NCBI GenBank assembly: GCA_016508695.1
Contig: VNKQ01000012.1
Span: forward strand, 558,001 to 622,000
Source of the DNA: Hyphodiscus hymeniophilus
Lineage: Eukaryota > Ascomycota > Leotiomycetes > Helotiales > Hyphodiscaceae
Direction of reading: 5' to 3'
Length of the DNA: 64,000 nucleotides
Positions 33,960 through 44,733 of this stretch are shown here, one piece after another (the stretch's first letter is position 1; each line of letters starts with the position of its first letter). The translations under genes and the position numbers were made by a program. The notes under the pieces are model-generated. The model was not told where the DNA came from, made no database searches, and was given only the letters and a program-made list of their open reading frames with translations.

Positions 33960-34027
33960 CCTCCAATCAAAATTCGTTTTAATATGCCTGTAGTCCCCCC
34001 GTTCCTCCAATCATAATTCGTTTCAAT
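33960..34027 (+). repeat. Imperfect 24-bp direct repeat, two copies
   Basis: Copies at 33960-33983 and 34004-34027 differ at two positions and are offset by 44 bases. It could be a duplicated regulatory element or the flank of a lost insertion. Confidence 0.7.
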
Positions 34028-34429
34028 CATGAATGCAGCGCTCGAATGGGACCTCGCGTTTATGCGGTTCTCTTCCAACAAGATCGGCTTTCGTGCCCAC
34101 GACGTGCAGGATGATATCGGAGGGGAGGTTACGGCGGAGTTCTTGAAGCCAAACGCCCATTTCTTCGAAAGAGGTTTGGTCGGTGATGCTGTAGCTGTCG
34201 TCCCCTCTTGCCAGAGCCTAAATATGCACGCACTAGGGTCAGTTGGGCTTTAGAACAAAAACAATCCTGGCACCATGTCAATTAATCCTAGTATAATCCT
34301 ACTATCCTCCCCCCCGGTTTTTGCAGCTGTGGGTCTAGTTCGTAAAGGGGTGGCACAGGGCAATTCACAGACAAAAGATATCTGTGCCGAAAAAGAGGGG
34401 GGGTCCTACATTGCTATTGGACAAAACGC

Positions 34430-34986
34430 ATGCAGCCGCCTCTTGGGTATTCATGGAGAGCTTGCTTCTTATATTTTGTTTCAATGAAGGAATGGGTATT
34501 AAAGCTATGCCCACCAGTTCTTGCCAATGCCTTTCACCTCTATCAAGCCAGCCTAGAATCTGGTCAATATCTGTGGTTGATTGCAATTATTCATGAGAAA
34601 ACATGGGCAGGTTCATGCACCCCCACAAATCTAGAACTCGCTCATTGGTTGCCCACAGTCCTTCTGAGTGACAGCCTCGCTATCATTTTTGGTGTAAGCG
34701 CTACAGTCCTGGGCATCGCTGCACTCATCGCACACTATCCGTGTAAGAGGAGAAGTCGACGGGGTGAGCCTCTCTTGTGTTGTTCTCCTTGTATGAGCCA
34801 GCATCTAACATCTGTTACATAGATCTAGAGAGCGCTTACCTCGATCCTCATCCGAATACAGATAACCGACAAGACTTCGCTGCCAGGCTCGTTGAGCTTC
34901 TCCCCCAGATCATACATGGCCACGGCACCCCAACTCTCCATAGATCCCACAGCAACCAAAATTCGCAGCATGATAGGACAGACTGA
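34430..34986 (+). CDS. Small single-pass membrane protein, hypothetical
   Basis: Exons 34430-34763 and 34823-34986 (59-base intron GTGAGC...ACATAG with CTAAC branch site) give up to 165 residues. A clear transmembrane helix (SLAIIFGVSATVLGIAALIA) is followed by a basic stretch CKRRSRR, so the C-terminus is probably cytosolic. The tail is polar and His-rich. Similar one-helix hypothetical proteins are common in moulds. The start is uncertain; the ATG at 34484 is also possible and an upstream exon cannot be excluded. Function unknown. Confidence 0.5.
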
Positions 34987-35092
34987 GTTTAATGCCAGAC
35001 AACAAGCAGATCTCCGAGACGGCTAATTATCATGGAAGGAACTCCCTCTATGATCTATATATTCAACGAACTTAAATCAACTTGCAAACTAC

Positions 35093-36079
35093 TCACTTAA
35101 TGTCTTTCCTCATTTTCACTTGTGTCAAGTACCACACAGTCCCCTTACTATCAGTCTCAGACCACATTTTGTCTCTATAACCCGACACCTCGTATCCTCT
35201 CCTGGTGTACCAATCCTGGTTACTGAACTGCTTCACATTAGCATTTTGGACCTATCCGTTGCTCGACGCCGCCACAAGAAAGCACACCTTAGGTGGTTCC
35301 ACAATCCCGTCAGCCATCTTCGCCTCCCATCTCTCCTTCTTCCCTGGATATCTACACAGACGCAGTGTCAGCACCTATTCTTCTAGGCACTTTTTAGGGA
35401 GCGAGATATTTCTGAAGCAAAATATACACTCAGGATTATCTACTCTCACTATTTCTAAAAAAACCCGTACTTTGAAGAGGGGGGGGGGGGTGGGGGGGGA
35501 AATCACTTACTCATTCGCTACCGTCCCCAAAGTCAACGTCCTAGCATTCAACGGTTCAGCAGTTGCTAACCTTTCGATCGCATCCATAGTTGCACCACCT
35601 ATCCCGGCACTCTGTAACGCTGTGCTGATATAGAAACTCGAAATCCTGTAGATTCCCCTAATAGCATCTGCTTGCTCAGGATCTTCATTTTCGGAATCAA
35701 GTGAGATGTGCCCGACAGGGACAAATACTCTCTCGGGATGTGGAATCCTTGGCTTGCCACCAAAATTAGTGCAGCTGTCTGAAATGGTAGTGCTCTCGGC
35801 TGGCCATGCCGTGGTGTGTACGTTGAGTTTTGAAGCGGTAGACGGATCACTTGCGGGGAGGACCTGAATAGGGGTAAGTCGTGCACGTGGTTGGGTCAAG
35901 AACCGAGGACTCACGACCCAGTGGAGAGCGATTTTGCCATCTCTTTGTAGACTTCTCCATTCTTCGACGGCTTGTTTGTTCCATCCGCATGCTCTACGCT
36001 GTTGATACAATCGTTCGACATGTTCTGAAGAATCCGGATCCCATGGTAGAAGATCGATCTGTGGTTTTGAGACCCCCAT
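35093..36079 (-). CDS. GNAT-family N-acetyltransferase
   Basis: Four exons: 36079-35915, 35863-35511, 35351-35268 and 35222-35093, joined in frame to 243 residues. Visible family features are the N-terminal DLLPWDPDSSEHVERLYQQR and WN..VEEW, and RVFVPVGHISLD, where the acceptor strand lies. The cofactor loop region reads YISTALQSAGIGGATMDA (the Q/RxxGxG/A motif as QSAGIG), and the C-terminal WYTRRGYEV. It should transfer an acetyl group from acetyl-CoA to an unknown amine. Start set at 36079, where homology begins, not at the frame start 36223. The third intron may be 35267-35223 (good branch site) or a 36-base alternative ending in ATAG. The 159-base second intron contains a long C/G tract. 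Confidence 0.8.
35480..35500 (+). repeat. Poly-G tract inside a GNAT intron
   Basis: A run of about eleven G, a T and eight more G on the plus strand lies just inside the donor of intron 2 of the minus-strand GNAT gene. It could form a G-quadruplex in the non-template strand and affect splicing or transcription. Confidence 0.8.
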
Positions 36080-36935
36080 TTTTGTAATGAGAAGGAGGAG
36101 ATAAAGGGCCGTAGCAGCTTTACTTGACTGTCGATGATAAGTAGATATCAAGACGCATATTAAGACGCATAGACAATCATACGTACTTTGGTCCGTCTTA
36201 TAACTCTTGGTAATCCGCGCCATTGGACATCAAGTTTGCGTCATGACTCATCCACTCACTAAGGTCGTGCAACTACCTTCCCAAATAGGACTTTGACTCC
36301 CAACTTCTCCTCAGTCTCTCGAGAATCGAGAAATCCAAATGACTCTACATACAGAGAAGCAGATCTAATGGTTGAAGATGAGCTTTGCGTCTTTTAAAAC
36401 AACTCGGGTCAGAAGTGGACGTTCGTCAACCTCTCCACTACAGTGTATCAATCTGCCGCCATCGTCACTCCCGGGAACTTTTCATCAATCAGCCATCCGC
36501 TTATATCCTCAAATGTACATTTATTACCAACTACCCCTTTCCTCAAGCGAGACCCCTATATCTTTTTCAGGTATCAGCTAAATACTCCTCAACGCGCCCC
36601 TTCGCCGGTAGGCTTGGGGTAACCTTCCCAATGCGTACCCCTGAATCTAACTGCCGAACCACCCTGCCCGGATAAGCCCAAAGCTTGCTTTATATTATTG
36701 TCGCAATGTCTTATTACCATGAAGTTAAAACAAACCTCACCTCTCTCTATTCACTCCCTGAAGCGCAGACACTACTCCTGAAAAATACCCCATCTACATC
36801 ATTAGGCAGTCGATCTGGGAACAAGAACATTCCCCTTGTTCCTCAGAAAGAGTAATCCCAAACCACCATAACCCCTCAGCCGCTGTAAAGGGGCATACCT
36901 CGCGTGCCTGCTTCAACGCCACGAGGGACGGCACG
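36080..36935. other. Divergent intergenic region
   Basis: Promoter space between the GNAT gene and the two-TM gene. No further gene recognised. Confidence 0.5.
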
Positions 36936-37462
36936 ATGGCTTCCACATCTTCTCCGGCTCCCGTTCCCGCAGCGAAAGTCGACCATGTAAGCAATCTTCA
37001 CCCACCCTACAATTTTATTAAAGCAGAGGTGAAGAAATAGACGTTGACGGGGCACTACCAAACAGGGACCGTGGTATTTCGACTCCACCTTCTGGAAGCG
37101 CTTCTCCGTTGTTCTGTCCATTGTCCTCTCGATCGCCTCCCTCATCTTATCCGCTATTGCCAGTCTGAAGAAGGAGAGCGCTGACATGCTGAAAGGTTTT
37201 GCGCCTCTCTTTACTGTTTACTTTGTTTCATTCTCTTTCTCACCATCGGATGAGACGTGACGTTTTTGCTGACCCTCCAATAGCACTCACCGTGGCTGGG
37301 ATCGTGATTAACAGCGTCTCGATTGCATTGTCCGCGCTCACGAGTCTGGATTGGCAGAGTTCGGCAAGGAAGAATAAGAAATTTGCGCAGCAGCTGACTA
37401 CGATTTCTCATTTGCACGAAGGGAATCAGGTGGTTTTGAGTTCGGATCAAAAACTGGCTTGA
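36936..37462 (+). CDS. Small two-transmembrane protein
   Basis: Exons 36936-36986, 37066-37195 and 37284-37462 join in frame to 119 residues. Two hydrophobic helices are visible: FSVVLSIVLSIASLILSAIA and ALTVAGIVINSVSIALSALT. The short N-terminus is Ser/Pro/Ala-rich, with an aromatic GPWYFDSTFWKR segment before the first helix; the C-terminal tail is basic then polar. It does not match a family I can name. Its gene ends about 120 bases before the convergent NOC3 stop codon. Confidence 0.6.
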
Positions 37463-37581
37463 TAAGGCTAAGGATGGAGTCAAGATGTGATTCATGGTGA
37501 GTAGCTGGCTGTGTAGCGCTGCATGTACGTGTAGGATCAAATTGAATGTGCGGAGGACATAAGCTCAAAAACATCAATTCC

Positions 37582-39621
37582 CTATCTCAAGCCCAGAATA
37601 TTCTTTTCCATAACCTTGACACCTTCTCTCACTGCAGGACAGAAATGCTTCTTCAGCAATTCTCCCTCCCATATCGTCGTCGCAAATGGATTGCTACCTT
37701 CGACCTCCATGCCCAAAGGGTCAAACGTCCCATCTCCCCTTCTCTCTTCCGTATTCCACAATGCTTTGATCTTAGTCTCGTGGATTTTTGCAACCTTGCC
37801 CAACAGTCCCAACATGGCTAGACATGACTTTTCTGGAACATGAAGGGATGAGGTCATGAGTTGCTTTGTGAATGCTGCAATTCGCAAGGGAGGGACCGCA
37901 CGGGCGGCCAGTGGTGGTGTGAGCACGGAAGATAGAGAGCGGAGAAGAAGCACGGTGGTCGTTTGAATGTTGATTTTATTGTTGGCGGTGGGGAGAGGAA
38001 CAGAATGGCCATTCGGATCTGGCAGATGAAGGGACTTGGCGCTGAGCTCAATATCGGGATTGAGCGACAAAGCGTAAAGTGTGCGGTAGAGATGTGTGAT
38101 GAAGAAGCTCAAATCCAGGCTCAGAGTTGATTTAGCTTGGGCTGCGTCTTGACCCTCCAGTAAAGCGAACGCAGTGATGATGCACAGAAGAGCTTCGCGG
38201 GTGAGATTCCTTGTGGTTTCTGCATCCTGCTCTTCGCCTTCATCTTCCACATCATCTCCCGTCTCCGCATGGCCAATAAGATCCTTCAATGCCTCGAGGA
38301 TATCCCCGAAGAATTGCTGGTTGATGAGATGTGCGTAACGAGCCAATCCTTCTAATACCGCGCCCATCAGATTTGGGGATCGCATCTTCAGAATTCGAAA
38401 GTAGGTTACGAAGACTAGCTTCAAAGTCTCGGCTTGCATTCGGTCACGCTCCTCGTGACTGACTGTAGCATCGGCTTGCGTCATTTCTTTCTCGACTACC
38501 TTGCGCTCCTTAACCAACTTCCTCTCTTTCTTGGTCCTGAATACCCTCTTCTCCTTCAACTTCTTGCCTTGGAAGCCCCCATCTTCTTTGCTCGGCTTAT
38601 CGACATGATTTGTTGAAGCTTTCCACGAGAATTCTGAAAGTAATCTTAGATGTAAGAAAGTATTTAAAACACTCTCATCAACTCGATATCCTCTCGCTTT
38701 CATCATTTTTGTCAAGATCGATACAGTATCCAAAGAAGGCGTCCCGTCTTCGTCATTTTGAAACAGCGTCTCAACTGTTTCCCGGCACTTCACAAAGTCG
38801 CCATCCACCTTCCGGGTACTGAGCTTTCCCGCAAGTATCTTTAATAAATCTCCTCTGAAATTAAAGTGTGGCACCGCAGTCAACAGCGAACAAGCGCATG
38901 CAATCGCGACACTCCCAAGACTTGGACCGCCATCTCTCGATGCTCCACTCCTTCCAGACTGTGCCAGCTTCGAAAGCTCTCTGATATATCCTTGGTATGT
39001 TCCAACGAGCGCCTGTTCATAAGCTCGCAATTTCCGCACTTCCTTCGAAACCTTCGTCTCCATGTCGTCCTCTGACAAAGGCCGTATCCGGTATCCAGGG
39101 ATGATATCTTTGTAGACAGCCAATTGTACGGTAAGGGCGAGCTTCTTGATCGTCGTATTTTGCGATTGTCCGAATTGTGCCAAAGTCTTGAAAGCCCCCG
39201 CGTTCTCTTCAGGATCCTCATTGAGCATCAGCGCTATTCGAGCCATTTCTTCCTTTGCCTCAAGGATCTGTTGCCGCATAGGAATTGTAGGCTTCTTGAC
39301 CTCCTCCACCACTTCCTCCTCAGAATCATCTGCCCCGAGCCATTCAAGATCACTCTCCTCTTTGGCCTCCTCTGAAACCTCAACTTGTTGTACTAATCCA
39401 TCTGACGTCTTAATCGGTAGCCGCGTGCTCTCTTTGTCTTTCTTCGTGCCCTTTCGTGGTCTCGACTCGTAGTCCTGTTCTAAATTCCAGCTCGAAGCCT
39501 GCTTAAAAAATGAGCCGGTCTGCGGCGCATTGTCAAGTGTCGAAGGAGAATCTTCTCCATCCGTAGTAGGAGGAGTGAGCTTGCGCCTCTTGACAGCTGG
39601 TACCTTCACCATCGTTTTCAT
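37582..39621 (-). CDS. noc3: Nucleolar complex-associated protein 3 (Noc3)
   Basis: Single-exon protein of 679 residues. Diagnostic segment LAVYKDIIPGYRIRPLSEDD (residues about 172-191) with KVSKEVRKLRAYEQALVGTYQ after it identifies Noc3. A basic, acidic-patched N-terminus (KRRKLTPP) acts as nuclear or nucleolar signal. The C-terminal CBF/NOC domain includes LYALSLNPDIE and LLRSLSSVLTPPLAARAVPPLRIAAFTKQL (shortened here). Noc3 pairs with Noc2 in transport of pre-60S particles and also takes part in replication licensing in yeast. Head to head with NIP7, start codons 149 bases apart. Confidence 0.95.
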   Translation of the reverse strand: MKTMVKVPAVKRRKLTPPTTDGEDSPSTLDNAPQTGSFFKQASSWNLEQDYESRPRKGTKKDKESTRLPIKTSDGLVQQVEVSEEAKEESDLEWLGADDSEEEVVEEVKKPTIPMRQQILEAKEEMARIALMLNEDPEENAGAFKTLAQFGQSQNTTIKKLALTVQLAVYKDIIPGYRIRPLSEDDMETKVSKEVRKLRAYEQALVGTYQGYIRELSKLAQSGRSGASRDGGPSLGSVAIACACSLLTAVPHFNFRGDLLKILAGKLSTRKVDGDFVKCRETVETLFQNDEDGTPSLDTVSILTKMMKARGYRVDESVLNTFLHLRLLSEFSWKASTNHVDKPSKEDGGFQGKKLKEKRVFRTKKERKLVKERKVVEKEMTQADATVSHEERDRMQAETLKLVFVTYFRILKMRSPNLMGAVLEGLARYAHLINQQFFGDILEALKDLIGHAETGDDVEDEGEEQDAETTRNLTREALLCIITAFALLEGQDAAQAKSTLSLDLSFFITHLYRTLYALSLNPDIELSAKSLHLPDPNGHSVPLPTANNKINIQTTTVLLLRSLSSVLTPPLAARAVPPLRIAAFTKQLMTSSLHVPEKSCLAMLGLLGKVAKIHETKIKALWNTEERRGDGTFDPLGMEVEGSNPFATTIWEGELLKKHFCPAVREGVKVMEKNILGLR

Positions 39622-39770
39622 GTGTTGAGAGAAATTTTTGTAGATTGAAGACTTTATCTGAGGAGGTGCGGCCGCTTCCCGAAAATTTATTTGGACGTCG
39701 GGGAAAACTGCCCCACGAAACTTCTAACCTTCAGGGTCTCTCAACTTTTTCCAGCAACACTCACATCAAA
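39622..39770. promoter_or_regulatory. Bidirectional promoter of NOC3 and NIP7
   Basis: 149 bases between two divergent ribosome-biogenesis start codons. This spacing implies shared control of two 60S assembly factors. No TATA box seen; a CT-rich tract precedes NIP7. Confidence 0.65.
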
Positions 39771-40444
39771 ATGCGTCCTCTTACAGAAACCGAAACGCAG
39801 ACTCTGTTTGCAAAGCTTGCGAACTACACCGGGAACTCGTTGAAGAACCTCATTGCGCCTCTAGACAATGGCCCCAATGCAGACCGTTATGTTTTTCGAC
39901 TCCATCAATCGCGCTGCTACTACGTCCGCCTGTCGCTCGCAAATCTTGCGACTTCGATATCAAGAGATAAACTGCTGTCATTAGGAACTTGCTTAGGTAT
40001 GTCCTCCTCTTAGAGTTGTGCGAAGAGAGGTTCTAACAATTGCGCAGGCAAGTTTACGAAAACTGGAAAATTCCGTTTGCACATCACTGCACTCCCAATC
40101 TTGTCCGAACACGCACGTTATAAGGTCTGGGTCAAGGCGAATGGTGAAATGCCGTTCTTGTATGGTGGTCATATTGTCAAAGCCCACGTTGGGAGGTGGT
40201 CGGAGGATTGCCCTGAGCATCAGGGTATGCATCCGTGTTGACACTCTATGCTGGGCAAATACTGACTCGAAGTCTTATAGGTGTGGTCGTCTATAGCATG
40301 AACGATACTCCGCTGGGCTTCGGGGTTACTGCGAGAAGTACAGGAGAGGCTAGGAGGCTGGATCCAACGGGTATTACTTGCTTCAGACAAGCGGATTGTG
40401 GAGAGTATCTGAGAGATGAAGATAGTCTGTTTGCTACGAGTTGA
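39771..40444 (+). CDS. nip7: 60S ribosome biogenesis protein Nip7
   Basis: Exons 39771-39996, 40048-40224 and 40281-40444 join in frame to 188 residues, the usual length of Nip7. The N-terminal half starts MRPLTETET and contains YVFRLHQSRCYYV. The C-terminal PUA RNA-binding domain includes GKFTKTGKFRLHITAL, VWVKANGEMPFLYG and GVVVYSMNDTPLGFG. Nip7 binds pre-rRNA and Nop8/Rrp43 and is needed for 27S processing. Confidence 0.97.
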
Positions 40445-40855
40445 GACACGAACGGTTGGAACAAGTTTGGCATAGATGGAGTTAGTGGTCTAGGGCGTTA
40501 CGGTATTTGGCAAATGTCTTCAAGGTTGTTAAGGCTATGTGAAGCATTGCTATGGAGGGAGACCAATATCAGCTACTGGTCCTGACTTCCCTCAATAGAT
40601 GGTTACAATACCATGGCGCCACATCTAAGCGCGATAGTCTATCTTGAAGCTCCATAAGCACAGCTCAAGCCCAATCTTTCGTTTTCTTTCTGGACATGAT
40701 AGAAACGTACATGGTCACGTGCATCACGTTCCCGAAATTTGCCTGTTAAAAAATAAAGTTAGGGAACTTCCAACGCGGTCATCCTGAGCGACTTCCCCTA
40801 AGCCCCGTTGTGTCTCTCTTACCAGATGCGATAGGGCAATTCTCCAATTCATACG

Positions 40856-42745
40856 ATGTTACGACCGAAGACTTCGAAATGCCTTCTCTGCTCATTCAGA
40901 GAAGCTCGAAAGGCACAAAAGCCTCGCGTCGTACAATGGCAACCAACAGCATCCTTCCAGCTGAAATTCCACCCTTCAGACTCGTCAAATCGACCCTCGC
41001 GGATGGGACTAGCACAGCCTAGAGAAGTCGGGATGGTCAAAAGTAGGAATAGGAGGGCGCAAGATGGACCGTTTGGAGGCATGAATCAAAAGGCTGCAAA
41101 TATACGAGGAATCCCTGAACGGAGGTCGGACAGCCAGGAGAAGAGGGACTCCCGATTTGGTGGGTTCAAGGAGAAGAAATTGGACAAGGATTTCAAGGCT
41201 CTCAAGATGCAGAGATCATTAGCAGTTGTCTCTTATGATCATCGAATGTTGATTAAGAAACGAATACAAGAGGGACGGTCGCAACAATCGGACACTTTCC
41301 AGCAATTCGATTTATTACCTTCAGTGGAACAGTCAATATTACCTCAAGTATTAACAGATATGGAGGATGTTAAACCAACGCCTGTACAGCGGATCACAAT
41401 TCCTGCCCTGTTAGGAACTGGTGGAAGGGATGCGTCAGGAAGGCGAAGGAGGATGAACAAGGACTCCCAACAACAATTTCTAATCGCTGCGGAAACTGGT
41501 TCTGGGAAGACACTCTCGTACCTGATACCTACGATAAATGCTGTGAAGTTGGCGGAGGCTGAAGATGCAGAAATAGAGGCGCACGAGCAGGCTCTGAAGG
41601 AGGAGAAATTGCGCCAAAATGACTTGACGCTCGTTTCACCCCCTTTATCGAATATGCCACATCCTACGACAGGACGGCCTCGAGCAATTATACTTGTCCC
41701 GACGGCTGAACTTGTAGAGCAAGTTGGCAGCGTTGTCAAATCATTTTCACATACAGTCAAGTTCCGATCTGCTGTCATCTCCTCGACTTACAGCGGAACA
41801 GTCATTCGAAATCGTCTATTCTCTCCAGGGGGTATTGATATTCTCGTTTCGACGCCACATCTGCTCTCTTCGATCGCCGACTCTGATCCCAATATCCTTT
41901 CTCGGGTTTCACATCTCATCATTGATGAAGCCGACTCACTCCTTGATCGTGGCTTCTCTCCTTTGACTTCAGCCATCATTGACCGAGCTAGCCCATCACT
42001 GAAGCAACTCATCCTCTGTTCAGCAACTATTCCCCGAAGTTTGGACTCCTTCCTACGAAAACGCTTCCCCGCAATTCAACGGTTGGTAACGCCGAATCTT
42101 CACGCCATTCCTAGGCGTGTGCAACTGGGAGTTGTTGATGTTGAAAGAGATCCTTATCGTGGCAACAAGGACTTGGCTTGCGCAGACACCATTTGGTCTA
42201 TTGGGAAAGCAGCCGCCGACCACGAAGGCCCTGTGAAGGACGAGACCGACGTCAAGCGAATTCTAGTCTTTGTTAATGAGCGTGAAAAAACAGAGGAATT
42301 GACGAAGTATCTACAATCCAAGGGTGTTGATGCCACTGCTTTAACCAGAGATACTGCTGAGCTGCGCCAATCCGAAATGCTGGCTTCATTCACATCCGCA
42401 TCTCCTCTCGTTGTCAGGAAAGGAGAGCACCCCGGATCCCTTTCTGAAAATCAGCCCAACTACCTTCCACCTGGTCATGTTGCGCCTGCTGTGAAGCGCA
42501 AGTTGCCCAACACCAAGGTCTTGGTCACGACCGATTTGGGCTCGAGGGGAATCGACACTCTTGCTGTTCGTACTGTTATATTATATGATGTACCACATTC
42601 GACAATAGATTTCATTCATAGACTTGGACGGACGGGTAGAATGGGTAGAAGAGGTAGAGGTATTGTACTAGTTGGGAAGCATGACCGAAGGGATGTTGTG
42701 GCTGAAGTCAAGGATGGCATGTTCAAGGGACAGGCGCTTATCTAG
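40856..42745 (+). CDS. mrh4: Mitochondrial DEAD-box RNA helicase Mrh4
   Basis: Single exon, 629 residues. The basic N-terminus (MLRPKTSKCLLCSFREARKAQKPR) is a mitochondrial presequence. Helicase motifs are in order: QRITIPA (Q-motif region), AETGSGKT at 212-219, DEAD at 357-360, SAT in LCSATIP, and HRLGRTGRMGRRGRG. A second RecA domain contains KRILVFVNEREKTEEL. In yeast, Mrh4 assembles the large mitochondrial ribosomal subunit. An insertion between motifs in domain 2 (about residues 520-545) is usual for fungal Mrh4. Confidence 0.93.
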   Translation: MLRPKTSKCLLCSFREARKAQKPRVVQWQPTASFQLKFHPSDSSNRPSRMGLAQPREVGMVKSRNRRAQDGPFGGMNQKAANIRGIPERRSDSQEKRDSRFGGFKEKKLDKDFKALKMQRSLAVVSYDHRMLIKKRIQEGRSQQSDTFQQFDLLPSVEQSILPQVLTDMEDVKPTPVQRITIPALLGTGGRDASGRRRRMNKDSQQQFLIAAETGSGKTLSYLIPTINAVKLAEAEDAEIEAHEQALKEEKLRQNDLTLVSPPLSNMPHPTTGRPRAIILVPTAELVEQVGSVVKSFSHTVKFRSAVISSTYSGTVIRNRLFSPGGIDILVSTPHLLSSIADSDPNILSRVSHLIIDEADSLLDRGFSPLTSAIIDRASPSLKQLILCSATIPRSLDSFLRKRFPAIQRLVTPNLHAIPRRVQLGVVDVERDPYRGNKDLACADTIWSIGKAAADHEGPVKDETDVKRILVFVNEREKTEELTKYLQSKGVDATALTRDTAELRQSEMLASFTSASPLVVRKGEHPGSLSENQPNYLPPGHVAPAVKRKLPNTKVLVTTDLGSRGIDTLAVRTVILYDVPHSTIDFIHRLGRTGRMGRRGRGIVLVGKHDRRDVVAEVKDGMFKGQALI

Positions 42746-43966
42746 TGGAATCTCCCTCCAAGTCGCAAAAATATGTAATGAATACTTGTATAGTACTGTA
42801 TAAAATATCGAGGGGCTTAGATCGCCGAAGTTGCACTGCTCTCACAATCATTGGTGTTATCAACCCGCTTCATAAGCCTGCTATATCCCTTGACTGTTGA
42901 CGGGGGACTGGCCGTTGGTGATCCTACTCTCAAATTTGGTAGAAGGTGATTTGACTTGAGCTGACCTGGCACTGAGAACTGACTCACACCTTAGTTATCA
43001 CAATATACACTCATTCCATCAATGGGATCTCTTTATCTGCCTAGAACTCACAGAATAGCACTGCGTCGTGGACTTCATTAACTTGCGTGGTTCTTTACAC
43101 ATGACATTCTCAGCTTGTACTCTTCACGCATTTCCAGTTTGCAGTCGTTTGGAATACTCATGGGTCACAAATTGTCATTGGCGCTCATGAATCAGTAGAC
43201 ACTTGCAACCTTCACCTGACCCTGGTAGCCTGGAAGGCTGAAAATCAAAGCGAGGTTTCTCACCCGGGTCAGACCACCTGCATGCCGCGCCACATGGAGC
43301 GACAAGCGAGCCATCCACATTCCATGCGAGACCAGCTGGTCGTATTGACGAACATACCAAAGGCAGATGTTGAGAAATCAACCTTATGCCAAGAACAAAC
43401 TTTGACGAAACTCTTTTCATTTCTGCATGAGCTGACGGATTTGATGCACCAGATCGGTATCCTGGCGGCAGACCAGCTCCCGAGACCGCCACCCAGCCCA
43501 TGCCGACCATTCGAGAGCCCGCAACGATTCTCCAGAAAGCCATGTTCATGTAGCACAACCTTATCTTAAAGCCTCATAGTCGAATTATTCTGCCCGGTTA
43601 TTTTGGGAGACCAACGAGCACCCAAGCTGTCATTAGTTCATCACTTTAATGTAGCTGTGGGGAATTTTGCTATTGGTGGCTATCACCAGAAATACAGTAG
43701 TGCTGACCGCCCCCAAAACCTCACATCAGCTTGCTGACCTAGAACTCGGAAGACGGAAATGAGTAGCCTTTGACAAAGAAGGGTACGCCACGTAAGTGGG
43801 CTGTATGTAAGTGAAAGAATCCCGTAATATGCTAGGTTTCCTTTGTTGTTTCATTTCCTGACGATTTCGTTCGTCTTGCGACATCTTCAAAGAAGTTCTT
43901 GGTGTCGCTACGTTTCATTTATGTTTTTGCAGATTGAATGCTCCCAACGGCAACGAGGCTGCGAAG
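42746..43966. other. Intergenic
   Basis: No recognised gene. Overlapping open frames at 43175-43569 on both strands show no domain or codon signs. A TTTTTGCAG acceptor-like sequence at 43924-43932 may end a 5'-UTR intron of the next gene. Confidence 0.4.
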
Positions 43967-44733
43967 ATGGGATTACTACCGCTTGGAGTGGCACTTATTG
44001 TGCTTATGATTGATTCTGCGATCGAGTTGGCTCTTATATCTTCTATGGTCGGGTATTTGCACCGATCAGGCGCCAACCAATACCCATTCTTCTCTGGCGA
44101 CAGTACTCGGAATCCCCTGGTGTATGTAAATGCGAAGCCGAAGAGTCTTCTTTTGAACGAAGGTCATACAAGCAATGGAGCATCAGGGACAGCCCTAGTG
44201 CTGATCTGCTTTGGGGGATTCCTCACACTATGGCATCAGCGACGGAGAGAGCGAATGGTCGGTTTTCCTGAGAGACGAGAGCAGGGTTCCATCTGACATT
44301 GTTGCAGAATGCTAGCAGGCCCTCGAGATTGTTCCTGACATACACGATCTTTACCATCCTCTCCTTCTGTCTTACCACTGCCGCTCTGGCATATACCTTC
44401 GCTGCCACAAATCAGACGAACGGGCAGTCGATCGATGAGGCGGTTGCGGCTCAAACTCAGAGCCATGCCTATCCCCTTGATGAGTGGACACCAGCGAACT
44501 GGACAAAGGCCCTCCTCGCGCTCCCACTCGCTTTCGATAAGGATGCTAAATATCTCCGACATTGGTTGAGGATAATGGAAGGGTGGAAGTGGAATTTGAT
44601 ACCCATGTTCTTGATTGGCCTCTTAGTGGCCGTGCTGAGTGTTCTCGAATGTCTCCAGCAGAGACGTTCGGCGGGGAGATATGATAGCGGCGTAGGAAAA
44701 TCGAAGGATCACGAGAAAGTGGCCGGTGTTTGA
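43967..44733 (+). CDS. Four-TM integral membrane protein, hypothetical
   Basis: Exons 43967-44257 and 44308-44733 (50-base intron, GTCGGT...TTGCAG) give 238 residues. Four hydrophobic segments are visible: LLPLGVALIVLMIDSAIELAL, ALVLICFGGFLTLW, FLTYTIFTILSFCLTTAALAY and LIPMFLIGLLVAVLSVLE. A loop between helices 3 and 4 bears a possible glycosylation site (NQT). The layout is like fungal four-helix claudin/SUR7-like or unnamed membrane proteins, but no signature decides it. The ATG at 43967 is the first in frame; a splice acceptor just upstream leaves open an additional 5' coding exon. Confidence 0.6.

Larger units (their letters stand above)
32603..34429. other. Intergenic around the tRNA
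   Basis: Apart from the tRNA, nothing coding is supported. An imperfect direct repeat (CCTCCAATCAWAATTCGTTT, then YAAT) occurs at 33960-33983 and 34004-34027. Confidence 0.45.

Noticed and set aside
34029..34253. 74-residue open frame after the direct repeat
   Set aside because: No domain, no promoter or splice support; left as intergenic.
43175..43569. Overlapping frames on both strands, up to 127 residues
   Set aside because: Mirror-image openness is typical of chance; no motifs in any frame.
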